In this document: positions 1 through 6,218 of the stretch, piece by piece
Layout of the letters: every line of letters starts with the position of its first letter
How positions within the stretch are numbered: position 1 is the stretch's first letter
From: an uncultured Candidatus Saccharibacteria bacterium
Lineage (GTDB): Bacteria > Patescibacteriota > Saccharimonadia > Saccharimonadales > Saccharimonadaceae
Direction of reading: 5' to 3'
Assembly: GCA_946222675.1 (NCBI GenBank)
Contig: CAMIMA010000002.1
Coordinates: 1-64,000, forward strand
Length of the DNA stretch: 64,000 nucleotides
Notes under the pieces: generated by a model
What the model saw: the letters and a program-made list of their open reading frames with translations, nothing else
Told to the model about the DNA's origin: nothing
Databases searched by the model: none
Program-made: the position numbers and the translations under genes

Positions 1-617
1 CAAACGAAGAAACGCTTAAACTTGTTCCTGCCGGCTCATCGGTAGCTAATTTGACGCGTGGCACGTATACTGCAAAGCAAATTATGCAGGCGATGCTTGT
101 TCCGTCCGGAAACGATGCAGCCTATGTTATGGCATATAATATCGGCAAAATGGATTTAGGCGCAGGCCATAGCGTAAAAGAATATATCAATCATTTTGTA
201 AAATCATTGAATACATATTTAGCACGTGAGGGTTATAGAAAAACGGATCTCTTTGACCCAAGCGGATTTTCAACGCAGGCCTCTACCAATTTGGATGACA
301 TCAATAGGGTAACTCTTAAACTGCTTGATTACGATTTTGTCAAAGAGTGCATGGGAGAGAGCTCATTTACCATTACAACAAAACAAGGTAATTTTACGTG
401 GAAAAATACCAATGAATTTTTAGATAAAGAGTCGCTGTTTTACAACAGGTACATCAAAGGTGTAAAAACGGGAACATTTGCTTCTTCTTATAATATCATT
501 GCCCTGTACGAGAATAATGGCAAAAGATATTTAATTACCTGTTTAGCCGCGCATTCCAATAAAGACAGATATCAAGCCGTTCGGAACGCCATAAATACGG
601 TTATAGAAAAGCGTTAA
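1..617 (+). CDS. D-alanyl-D-alanine carboxypeptidase (PBP5-like, S11 family), 5' end outside window
   Basis: C-terminal part of a penicillin-binding D,D-carboxypeptidase that trims the terminal D-Ala of peptidoglycan stem peptides outside the membrane. The frame is open to the left edge (first full codon at base 3), so the signal peptide and SxxK serine lie upstream. The second motif SGN (in PSGNDAA, about bases 105-113) and the third motif KTG (in GVKTGTFASS, about 465-475) are both present. It ends shortly after the transpeptidase fold, without the C-terminal beta domain and amphipathic anchor of classical PBP5. Codons are richer in AAA/AAT than in later genes, a weak hint of transfer. The internal TTG at 51 is not the true start. 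Confidence 0.88.
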   Translation, partial: NEETLKLVPAGSSVANLTRGTYTAKQIMQAMLVPSGNDAAYVMAYNIGKMDLGAGHSVKEYINHFVKSLNTYLAREGYRKTDLFDPSGFSTQASTNLDDINRVTLKLLDYDFVKECMGESSFTITTKQGNFTWKNTNEFLDKESLFYNRYIKGVKTGTFASSYNIIALYENNGKRYLITCLAAHSNKDRYQAVRNAINTVIEKR

Positions 618-767
618 CCTTATAGCCGGGCACAAAGGCAAAACTGCCCGGTTGCTAAGCTGCAAAGTACACAAAACATATAGTCCCCTGCAATCTATAT
701 AAAATGCAGGGGCTCAGCAACGATGATTTAAATCATGCTCATTGCCGGCGTTTATGAAGGAGTATTG

Positions 768-902
768 TTGGAAGCATTAAACGCGCTCACGACTATGTTG
801 GTTCCTCTGGCTCTGCGAATCTTGCTGTTTATTAAAGAGTATAGTTTGCTAGTAAATGAAGAGAATAGTGTCGATAATCTAGACAAATCAATAAAAAAAT
901 AA
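768..902 (+). CDS. possible small ORF, 44 aa, hydrophobic N-half
   Basis: A TTG-started frame preceded by GAAGGAG. It would encode a 44-residue peptide with a hydrophobic stretch (LVPLALRILLFI) and a polar, acidic then basic tail ending in KSIKK. It lies in the 360-nt gap between the carboxypeptidase and the lipoprotein. No family is recognised. It could be a small membrane peptide or a chance ORF; the rest of the gap shows nothing else supportable. Confidence 0.3.
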   Translation: MEALNALTTMLVPLALRILLFIKEYSLLVNEENSVDNLDKSIKK

Positions 903-1020
903 TACACTTATTAATATTATCACAGTAATCAGAGCGAATAGTAGATCTTGTTTACTTAATAATCCGTTTTATGATCATTTGATACAGAGTCGTGTTAACG
1001 AAAAGGAGGCTAGTAGTGTT

Positions 1021-1482
1021 ATGAGAAGTAAAACTATCTTTCGTAAAAACATTTTTCAAAGTTGTCTTGTTGTGCTTCTGTCGCTAGGTTGTCTTGTTGT
1101 GCTTCTGTCGCTAGGTTGTCTTTTTTTCCTTGCGGGATGTGCTGATGATAATGAGAAGGCGGAGCTTGCGTCGTATCATTGGGAGACAGTGGCGGTGTCT
1201 CGGGAAGAGTTTTATATACCAGAAAACTATATAAATAAGGATGAATTATATCTTTTTGTGTCACGGGATATTCTGGATTCTCATTATGATTTGTCTAAAG
1301 TCACTCTTGGGGATAAGCATATTAAGTTAGTTGACTCATCGTTCAATTTACCTAGTCCAGGACTTAAAGCTTTATTTTTAATTGGGAAATTTGATTTAAA
1401 AAACAAGTCAAGTTCTGATATTCTTAAAGTACCAGGACTTAATAAAGCAGGTAATGTTGCTATAGGCTATAAGGAAAAGTAG
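1021..1482 (+). CDS. putative lipoprotein with duplicated signal-peptide core
   Basis: Small secreted lipoprotein of unknown function, 153 aa from ATG 1021, which is preceded by AAAGGAGG at 1001-1009. The basic N-terminus (MRSKTIFRKN) leads into an unusually long hydrophobic core in which CLVVLLSLG occurs twice in tandem, then a lipobox-like LAGC with the probable lipidated Cys just before ADDNEK. The mature part (about 115 residues) is mixed polar without a recognised domain. The duplication is exact at DNA level (27 nt x 2, 1061-1114). An in-frame ATG further upstream (979) is less likely because it lacks a ribosome-binding site. Confidence 0.6.
   Translation: MRSKTIFRKNIFQSCLVVLLSLGCLVVLLSLGCLFFLAGCADDNEKAELASYHWETVAVSREEFYIPENYINKDELYLFVSRDILDSHYDLSKVTLGDKHIKLVDSSFNLPSPGLKALFLIGKFDLKNKSSSDILKVPGLNKAGNVAIGYKEK
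1061..1114 (+). repeat. 27-nt perfect tandem duplication inside signal peptide
   Basis: Two identical 27-nt copies at 1061-1087 and 1088-1114, followed by a partial third copy (GTTGTCTT). The length is a multiple of three, so each copy adds nine hydrophobic residues to the lipoprotein signal peptide without breaking the frame. Confidence 0.9.
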
Positions 1483-1527
1483 TAATATTTTCACTCAAGA
1501 ATCAAGCTATTAAGCCAATCTTAAACC

Positions 1528-1633
1528 TTTTAACGACAGCTTTTCTATCGTTAAAAAGTGCACCCAGCATCCATGGCATGCACTCAAAAAAGTGTAGCTA
1601 TATTAGGAGTTCTCTCAATCCATACTGAGAACT
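1528..1633. other. three consecutive inverted repeats in intergenic region
   Basis: The 287-nt gap before tetR contains TTTTAACGA/TCGTTAAAA (1528-1536 with 1548-1556, followed by AAG), AGTGCA/TGCACT (1557-1562 with 1579-1584) and AGTTCTC/GAGAACT (1608-1614 with 1627-1633). The first is a plausible terminator for the lipoprotein gene. The role of the other two is unknown. Confidence 0.5.
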
Positions 1634-1702
1634 TAGTAGTGATGTCTCTGAAGCAGTATAGCCGCTATTGCTTTAGCGACTATTTTTGTTTTGGCGCGCT
1701 GG

Positions 1703-1731
1703 TTGACGCGCCGTATTCGGTTGGCTATAAT
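1703..1731 (+). promoter_or_regulatory. sigma70-type promoter of tetR operon
   Basis: TTGACG at 1703-1708, a 17-nt spacer and TATAAT at 1726-1731. Transcription is expected to begin near 1738, inside the palindrome that follows. Confidence 0.8.
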
Positions 1732-1737
1732 TAATAC

Positions 1738-1750
1738 TGAACATTGTTCA
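1738..1750. promoter_or_regulatory. palindromic operator TGAACA-T-TGTTCA
   Basis: A perfect 6+1+6 inverted repeat overlapping the expected transcription start and 20 nt before the tetR start codon. The position and symmetry are those of an autoregulatory TetR-family operator. Confidence 0.65.
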
Positions 1751-1769
1751 TATTAAATGAAAGGCTAAA

Positions 1770-2378
1770 TTGAATACTGTAGTTACCTCGCGTGAAAAGA
1801 TTCTAGCAGTTTGTAGAGAGTTAGTCGCAGATAAAGGGCTGCCGGCAGTTAATATGAGAACGGTAGCGAAGCACTGCTGTGTGGCTTTGGGCTCGCTCTA
1901 CTACTACTTTCCATCTAAGGACGACTTGTTGATTGCCACAATTGAGAGTGTTTGGGTGGATATATTGAAGTTGGATGATTTGGTGGCGCCGCAAAAGAAT
2001 TTTGCAGAGTTTATTACCCAGCTGACCACGCATATTAAATGTGGCGTCGATAAATACCCGAATTTTTTTACAGCACACGCCATGAGCTTATCATCGGCTG
2101 GACGAGCCAGGGGCTGTGAATCGATGCAGCAGTATTTGGCACTAGCGCGGTCGCGAATGCTGGATGTTTTAAGACGCGATACTGAGGTTGGCTCAGAGAT
2201 TTTTACTAGCGATTTTTCTCGGGAGCAACTAGTAGATTTTATTCTGGCGTCAATCATGGCAGCGATGTCGCAACGGAACTTTGATTATGTAACATTAGTT
2301 GAAGTGGTTAAGCGAACAGTATATTCCAAAGAGTTTTTATTTACGGTTGATAAAGCTAACAAGGCAAAGGAGGACTAA
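1770..2378 (+). CDS. TetR/AcrR-family transcriptional regulator
   Basis: Dimeric ligand-responsive repressor, 202 aa. The N-terminal 50 residues form the TetR helix-turn-helix (SREKILAVCRELVADKG, then MRTVAKHC.VALGSLYYYFPSKDDLL). The C-terminal ligand domain is family-typical in length but has no recognisable effector signature. The start is TTG at 1770 after GAAAGG. It is the first gene of an operon: its stop overlaps the next start by 1 nt, and it sits directly behind its own promoter and palindrome. By inference it represses itself and the two membrane proteins downstream. Confidence 0.9.
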   Translation: MNTVVTSREKILAVCRELVADKGLPAVNMRTVAKHCCVALGSLYYYFPSKDDLLIATIESVWVDILKLDDLVAPQKNFAEFITQLTTHIKCGVDKYPNFFTAHAMSLSSAGRARGCESMQQYLALARSRMLDVLRRDTEVGSEIFTSDFSREQLVDFILASIMAAMSQRNFDYVTLVEVVKRTVYSKEFLFTVDKANKAKED

Positions 2379-3067
2379 TGCAAGCGATTTTTGAGACGGC
2401 TTTTGACGTAGTGTATCTACTGATGGTGACATATTTGGGCGTAAAGATGATTCTGGGTAGTCGGAAGATGAGCTCCGATAGAACATCAAAGCAGTTTCTG
2501 CTTTATGGTGTTATGGCCGTGGTACTGGGGCTGGGCGACGCCTTTCATCTAGTGCCGCGGATGGTTGCGCTTCTTACGACTGGGCTAGCGTCGTATGCGG
2601 TAGCGCTAGGATTTGGCAAACTAGTGACTTCCATCACAATGACACTATTTTATGTACTGCTCTATTATGTATGGCGACGACGCTATAATGTCAGCAGTAG
2701 GCGTGGTCTGACAATAGTAGTTTGGGTGTTGGCTCTGAGTAGGATAATCCTAACGCTATTACCGCAAAATGATTGGTTTAGTATGACGCCACCGTTAGAT
2801 TGGGGTATCTACCGCAATGTCCCGTTTACTCTTCTTGGTCTAATAGTGCTAATTCTGTGTTATAAAGCAGCCAAGCAGCATAAGGACGGCGATTTTAGAT
2901 ACCTTTGGTTGACAATTGTATTGAGCTTCGGATTTTATTTGCCGGTGGTGCTGCTGGTGCATATTTGGCCGATGATTGGTATGTTGATGATACCGAAAAC
3001 CTGTGCTTATATCTGGACGGTGTTAATTGGCTATCATGCGATGCGACAGGAGCTAGCCCATGAGTAG
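2378..3067 (+). CDS. conserved polytopic membrane protein (about 7 TM), TetR-associated
   Basis: 229 aa, very hydrophobic, about seven membrane helices. Conserved-looking polar motifs sit at helix edges: GDAFHLVPR (about 52-60), GKLVTSITMTLFY, LPQNDW, WGIYRN and MIPKTCAYIWT near the C-terminus. From memory, proteins with these motifs occur in Firmicutes and Actinobacteria, usually beside a TetR gene; the function is not known to me. GGAGGA precedes the ATG, and the start overlaps the tetR stop. A ligand or stress-linked transporter-like or receptor-like role is only a guess. Confidence 0.6.
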   Translation: MQAIFETAFDVVYLLMVTYLGVKMILGSRKMSSDRTSKQFLLYGVMAVVLGLGDAFHLVPRMVALLTTGLASYAVALGFGKLVTSITMTLFYVLLYYVWRRRYNVSSRRGLTIVVWVLALSRIILTLLPQNDWFSMTPPLDWGIYRNVPFTLLGLIVLILCYKAAKQHKDGDFRYLWLTIVLSFGFYLPVVLLVHIWPMIGMLMIPKTCAYIWTVLIGYHAMRQELAHE

Positions 3068-3494
3068 GTCGCGGTTTCATGTAAAGAAGCGTACGCTGCT
3101 CGCAATTGCTGGCGGCGTTTGGCTACTGGCGGGGCTTAATGTTGTTCGGATGGGCGTAATGGCATACTACAGTTTGGCGGAATTTAATTATGTGTATTTA
3201 CTACTTTCGGTAATAGTAATGAGCCTATTTGGTACTATGTTTTACAAGCTTAGCTTAAAACACACTAGCAGGATTAAGGCGTATCCTAACTCAACAAGAC
3301 CATTTTGGCATTTCTTTGATTTTAAATCGTATATTATTATGGCGGTTATGATGAGTTGCGGAGTCAGTCTGCGCATTTTAGATGTGCTACCGACTACTTT
3401 TGTGGCATTCTTTTATACTGGAGTGGGTGCAGCTCTGATGCTAGCTGGTGTAGTGTTTTTCTGTCGGTATGCTAGATTTACTGATGATAAATAA
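3060..3494 (+). CDS. small polytopic membrane protein (about 4 TM)
   Basis: 144 aa with four predicted helices (LLAIAGGVWLLAGL, YVYLLLSVIVMSLFG, YIIMAVMMSCGVSL, FFYTGVGAALMLAGVVFF) and a basic N-terminus. It starts inside the end of the preceding 7-TM gene (8-nt overlap), so the two are probably translationally coupled and belong to the tetR operon. No family recognised. Confidence 0.55.
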   Translation: MSRSRFHVKKRTLLAIAGGVWLLAGLNVVRMGVMAYYSLAEFNYVYLLLSVIVMSLFGTMFYKLSLKHTSRIKAYPNSTRPFWHFFDFKSYIIMAVMMSCGVSLRILDVLPTTFVAFFYTGVGAALMLAGVVFFCRYARFTDDK

Positions 3495-3532
3495 TTATCT
3501 GGTATATAGCACTAGCAATTTGCTATTTACTG

Positions 3533-3541
3533 TGCTAGGAT
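3533..3541 (+). promoter_or_regulatory. extended -10 element 8 nt before start codon
   Basis: TGC-TAGGAT ends at 3541 and the next gene starts at 3550. There is no Shine-Dalgarno between them, which suggests a nearly leaderless transcript. Confidence 0.45.
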
Positions 3542-3549
3542 AATAGTAT

Positions 3550-4131
3550 ATGAAGCGTAATTACAATATTAAGCGTCATGTACAAAGCAATATCTGTGCG
3601 AGAATCACTTACCGCTTGATTTGCATGATGCTAGTTGTAGCTGGCGTTGTCGGTGCGTATTGCGCCTTCGGTGCCCTAGAACATTTTCAAAACTACAGTA
3701 CCCGTAAGAGCGAGACTACGGCATATATCACAAAATTAGAAGTTAAAGACGACCCGAGCTATCGTAGTATGCATAGTTGCCGTGCTTATTATAAATTTGA
3801 GGCGGCTAATCACCGTAACTACGAGGGCGTCTCAATGTGGCTTTTGCCACCAGATAAGGCTGATTGTGGCCTGAAGGTCAATGAAAACGTGTCGGTGCGC
3901 TATAATGCTAAGCACCCAGATAATAATAACGTAGGCGATAATACGCATGACCGCAATGTGCTTGCCTACATCTCCTTGTCTCTCATGCTGCTAAGCGCAA
4001 TATCATTTGGTGTTGGTGCTATCGGCTTGATTGCAATCCATCGCGCAGTTAAGCAATTCGATGCAGAAGATACAGAGTTGCCGACTGATAAGCCAAAAAA
4101 GCGTACTATCAAGCGCAAGAGTGATAAATAG
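3550..4131 (+). CDS. two-TM membrane protein, DUF3592-like
   Basis: 193 aa. TM helix 1 is at about 24-44 (MMLVVAGVVGAYCAFGAL), followed by an extracytoplasmic beta-rich domain of about 90 residues with two Cys (HSCRAYYKFE...DKADCGL) and a V.VRYNAKHPDNN segment. TM helix 2 is at about 140-162, then a basic cytoplasmic tail (KKRTIKRKSDK). The order TM, beta domain with a Y.P-like turn, TM is typical of DUF3592 proteins. Function unknown. It is transcribed from its own -10 box and is followed by a terminator shared with the converging gene. Confidence 0.5.
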   Translation: MKRNYNIKRHVQSNICARITYRLICMMLVVAGVVGAYCAFGALEHFQNYSTRKSETTAYITKLEVKDDPSYRSMHSCRAYYKFEAANHRNYEGVSMWLLPPDKADCGLKVNENVSVRYNAKHPDNNNVGDNTHDRNVLAYISLSLMLLSAISFGVGAIGLIAIHRAVKQFDAEDTELPTDKPKKRTIKRKSDK

Positions 4132-4147
4132 TATCCATTAAGTAACG

Positions 4148-4177
4148 AATAGCCCCAGCCTTAATGACTGGGCTATT
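4148..4177. terminator. bidirectional rho-independent terminator
   Basis: AATAGCCC(c)AG pairs with CTGGGCTATT around a 9-nt loop, with A/T tracts on both sides. It lies between two converging genes. Confidence 0.8.
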
Positions 4178-4197
4178 TATGTTTAGTTATATTTAAA

Positions 4198-4686
4198 TTA
4201 GCTAGTACGCATACGGCGATAAGAGAATTTGACGCTTGGGCGCCAGCTACCGACGGCTGAAGAATCGTATTGACGAATAACATTGCCAGTGACGCTGGCA
4301 ACTTGAATGAGCGCTGGGCAGTATGGGGCTAGTGTGCGATAGAACATCAAGTCGCTATCTGATACGCTATTGCGCCCTGGGAAGGTGGCGTTGAATTTTT
4401 CACGGGCAATATTGTCGAAATAATCGACATCGGCGTCTGGCGCAAGGATTTTCTCGATAGTTAGGTTCATACGTGAGACCATTTTGCGAACATCACCGAG
4501 AGTGAGATGCATTTTTGAATCAATAAAGCAGAATAGTAGATTGCTAGTGGTCAGGAAAACCGTGGCATTGGCGCTGCGGCTAGTTGGAATATTGCTGGCA
4601 ATTACGGCTTTAATTTTGACGTCGAGCTTGAATAGGGCGTAGATACGCCGCTCAAGATTTACATCGTCAAACATTTGATCCATCAT
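4198..4686 (-). CDS. hypothetical protein, 162 aa
   Basis: Soluble alpha/beta protein with no signal peptide or membrane helix. It starts MMDQMFDDVNLERRIYALFKLD, has a hydrophobic core strand (ATVFLTTSNLLFCFID) and ends in a basic, aromatic tail (SVKFSYRRMRTS). No family recognised. It is single-cistron, with an extended -10 only 6 nt before the first ATG and no Shine-Dalgarno site, so it is probably leaderless. Confidence 0.55.
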   Translation of the reverse strand: MMDQMFDDVNLERRIYALFKLDVKIKAVIASNIPTSRSANATVFLTTSNLLFCFIDSKMHLTLGDVRKMVSRMNLTIEKILAPDADVDYFDNIAREKFNATFPGRNSVSDSDLMFYRTLAPYCPALIQVASVTGNVIRQYDSSAVGSWRPSVKFSYRRMRTS

Positions 4687-4692
4687 AATTAT

Positions 4693-4701
4693 ATTTTAGC
4701 A
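4693..4701 (-). promoter_or_regulatory. extended -10 (TGCTAAAAT) 6 nt before start codon
   Basis: On the minus strand TGC-TAAAAT ends 6 nt before the ATG at 4686. Part of the leaderless pattern seen through the window. Confidence 0.6.
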
Positions 4702-4731
4702 CAAACTCGGCTTAATAAATTGTACGGTCTA

Positions 4732-4740
4732 TGATAATAT
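4732..4740 (+). promoter_or_regulatory. extended -10 promoter of TM2 gene
   Basis: TGA-TAATAT at 4732-4740, with a weak TTAATA 17 nt upstream of the hexamer. It gives a leader of about 37 nt carrying AAAGGAG. Confidence 0.45.
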
Positions 4741-4783
4741 AAATATATAATATGTTGTGTCAGCTGAAAGGAGCAATGCTATT

Positions 4784-5179
4784 ATGACGAAAGTTTTAAA
4801 GGTGAATTTAAGTAAAACTATAATTGGCTTAGACGATGGTTCTTTTGAAGAGGTTGACACTTCGGCATTAGACTTTATCCCTAAAGAAGGGGATATTGTG
4901 GAGTTCTATAAATCTGGTGATAGTGTTATAGTGAGAAAAGTAGAAAAATCCAATAATAATTCCAATAATAACCATGGCAAAAAAGTGAATCGCTTAACAT
5001 ATGCTTTATCGGCGCTTTATGTTGGTGGATTTGGTATACATAAGTTTTATGCAGGAAAAGCAATCGGTATTGTATACCTTTTGTTTTGCTGGACATTTAT
5101 CCCAGCCATTGTAGCTGTGTTTGAGGGTATATCTGCTATATTGAAAGAGCCAGATCAAGATGGCTGCATTTATGTTTAA
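4784..5179 (+). CDS. TM2-domain membrane protein
   Basis: 131 aa from ATG 4784, with AAAGGAG at 4768-4773. The N-terminal half is a short beta-rich region (KVNLSKTIIGLDDGSFEEVD...GDIVEFYKSGDSVIVRKV), then an Asn-rich linker. The C-terminal half is a TM2 domain: two helices (LSALYVGGFGIHKFYAGK and GIVYLLFCWTFIPAIVAVFEGI) with the family G.HKFYAG turn. TM2 proteins are common in bacterial epibionts and pathogens, but their role is not settled. The upstream in-frame codon at 4757 lacks a ribosome-binding site. Confidence 0.75.
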   Translation: MTKVLKVNLSKTIIGLDDGSFEEVDTSALDFIPKEGDIVEFYKSGDSVIVRKVEKSNNNSNNNHGKKVNRLTYALSALYVGGFGIHKFYAGKAIGIVYLLFCWTFIPAIVAVFEGISAILKEPDQDGCIYV

Positions 5180-5254
5180 TAGCGAGAATGGTAATCTTGT
5201 AGCTTTGGCCATTTAGTGCATTACATTGCATGCATAACACAATGCTTTTATTGG

Positions 5255-5263
5255 TGTTATAAT
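5255..5263 (+). promoter_or_regulatory. extended -10 (TGTTATAAT) 8 nt before pth start
   Basis: Consensus extended -10 at 5255-5263 with GTG at 5272 and no Shine-Dalgarno site between. No good -35 is visible at 16-18 nt. Confidence 0.7.
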
Positions 5264-5271
5264 TAATTGTA

Positions 5272-5856
5272 GTGAAATTAATTATTGGTTTAGGCAATCC
5301 TGGGGCGGAGTATGTTGGTACGCGCCACAATTTCGGCTTTATGATGGCTGACTATATTGCTGAAGCGGAGCATTTTTCGCCGTGGCAGAATAAAAAGAAA
5401 TTCATGGGTGATGTCGCCACGGGTACAATTAACGGTGAAGCTGTGATTATTTTAAAGCCAACGACATATTATAATCTAGTTGGCGAAGCGGCACTAGCTG
5501 TAAAGCAGTTTTATCGCTTAGGTGAGAATGATATTCTGGCGATACATGACGAGATGGCACTACCGCTTGGCACGGTACGAACTAGAGTAGGTGGCTCAGA
5601 TGCAGGCAATAATGGCATTAAAAATCTAATTTTACATCTTGGCGCATCATTTGGCCGTGTACGGATTGGTTCTGGGCTTACGCCAACGCATGACGGTGAC
5701 GCGCAGCCAGTGCATGACAGAAGAGACTACGTGCTAGGGCGATTAAATCAGGCGGAACGGGCTACTTTTGAGGCGCTGCATCCAGTAGTGCGTCAATTTG
5801 TAACTGACTTTGTTGCGGGCAAATTGGCCCAAACTACTTATAAGCTAGACAGCTAA
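5272..5856 (+). CDS. pth: peptidyl-tRNA hydrolase
   Basis: Cleaves the ester bond of peptidyl-tRNA released from stalled ribosomes. It is 194 aa, the usual length for bacterial Pth. It opens with the signature KLIIGLGNPGAEYVGTRHNFGFM, in which N8 and H19 are the substrate and catalytic positions. KPTTYYNLVGEA, the H-D-E dyad (AIHDEMALPLG) and GGSDAGNNGIKNL follow; the last is GGxaGHNGL in most relatives, so the usual His is Ala-Gly-Asn here, a mild departure. GTG start with a -10 box 8 nt before it. It ends beside the terminator of the opposite-strand RNA. Confidence 0.95.
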   Translation: MKLIIGLGNPGAEYVGTRHNFGFMMADYIAEAEHFSPWQNKKKFMGDVATGTINGEAVIILKPTTYYNLVGEAALAVKQFYRLGENDILAIHDEMALPLGTVRTRVGGSDAGNNGIKNLILHLGASFGRVRIGSGLTPTHDGDAQPVHDRRDYVLGRLNQAERATFEALHPVVRQFVTDFVAGKLAQTTYKLDS

Positions 5857-5870
5857 TTGGTTAGCCAACT

Positions 5871-5918
5871 AAAAACCCGCCAACGTAACAAGGGTGGGCA
5901 TCGTTACTAGTTGGCGGG
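5871..5918 (-). terminator. strong rho-independent terminator of the small RNA
   Basis: CCCGCCAAC (5876-5884) pairs with GTTGGCGGG (5910-5918), extended by GTAAC/GTTAC inside. On the minus strand it is followed by five U. It probably also stops pth transcription from the other side. Confidence 0.85.
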
Positions 5919-6102
5919 TTTATTGGCCTCTCGACGCCCCATTGGTAGGTAGCCGTATGGCAAGCGTGACCCACCTCACAAACTCCATGGGGTCCGCCGG
6001 TCAAGAGGGTTAGATACGCGCCGATTGCTGGTCTGCATAGAGCATTGCAGCAAAAGTGGAGGGTAGGTACTTTTATCATCTGCGCGTAGTCTAACACTAA
6101 TT

Positions 6103-6111
6103 GTGTTAAAA
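6103..6111 (+). promoter_or_regulatory. possible extended -10 (TGTTAAAAT) for dprA
   Basis: The TGT-TAAAAT motif would start an approximately 100-nt dprA leader antisense to the 5' end of the minus-strand small RNA. Confidence 0.35.
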
Positions 6112-6172
6112 TAGGGGGTATAAGGTGCTTGTCACGCCATGATTTTTACCTCATCACGTGATAACATTAATT

Positions 6173-6201
6173 AATATAGCACTCTTTTATATTTTTGTCA
6201 A
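6173..6201 (-). promoter_or_regulatory. near-consensus promoter of the small RNA
   Basis: On the minus strand TTGACA (6196-6201), 17 nt, then TATATT (6173-6178) preceded by TGC. This is one of the two strongest promoters in the window, consistent with an abundant RNA. Confidence 0.8.
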
Positions 6202-6218
6202 CTATTTAACAATAAATT

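Larger units (their letters stand above)
5871..6166 (-). ncRNA. unidentified structured small RNA, about 296 nt
   Basis: A transcription unit with no convincing ORF: a strong minus-strand promoter at 6173-6201 and a strong terminator at 5871-5918. Between them lie nested complementary segments. TCACG-TGAT pairs with ATCA-CGTGA (6132-6143 with 6153-6161). A 13-bp stem closes 6009-6021 against 6082-6095 with one bulge. Inside it are an AAAAGT/ACTTTT hairpin (6052-6057 with 6069-6074), whose 11-nt loop is C-rich and contains CCTCC, and a TTGCTG...CAGCAA hairpin. I looked for and did not find the RNase P core (GAAAGTC), the SRP tetraloop region (GGAAGG), or a tmRNA acceptor with CCA. A 78-codon frame crosses it but runs through the terminator. 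Confidence 0.6.

Noticed and set aside
1034..1264. Minus-strand ORF with a duplicated segment opposite the lipoprotein
   Set aside because: Its repeat (EAQQDNLAT) is only the complement of the 27-bp duplication; the plus strand has a ribosome-binding site and lipobox.
5861..6097. 78-codon minus-strand ORF (GTG start) over the small-RNA region
   Set aside because: It runs through the terminator hairpin, lacks a ribosome-binding site and has an implausible Cys/His/Pro composition; the region is better explained as a structured RNA.
5871..6166. Small RNA as RNase P, SRP RNA or tmRNA
   Set aside because: The RNase P core (GAAAGTC), the SRP GGAAGG loop with AGCAG, and a tRNA-like CCA end were not found on either strand. 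T-box was considered because of a GAGGTGGGTCACGC stretch, but no gene lies downstream in that direction.
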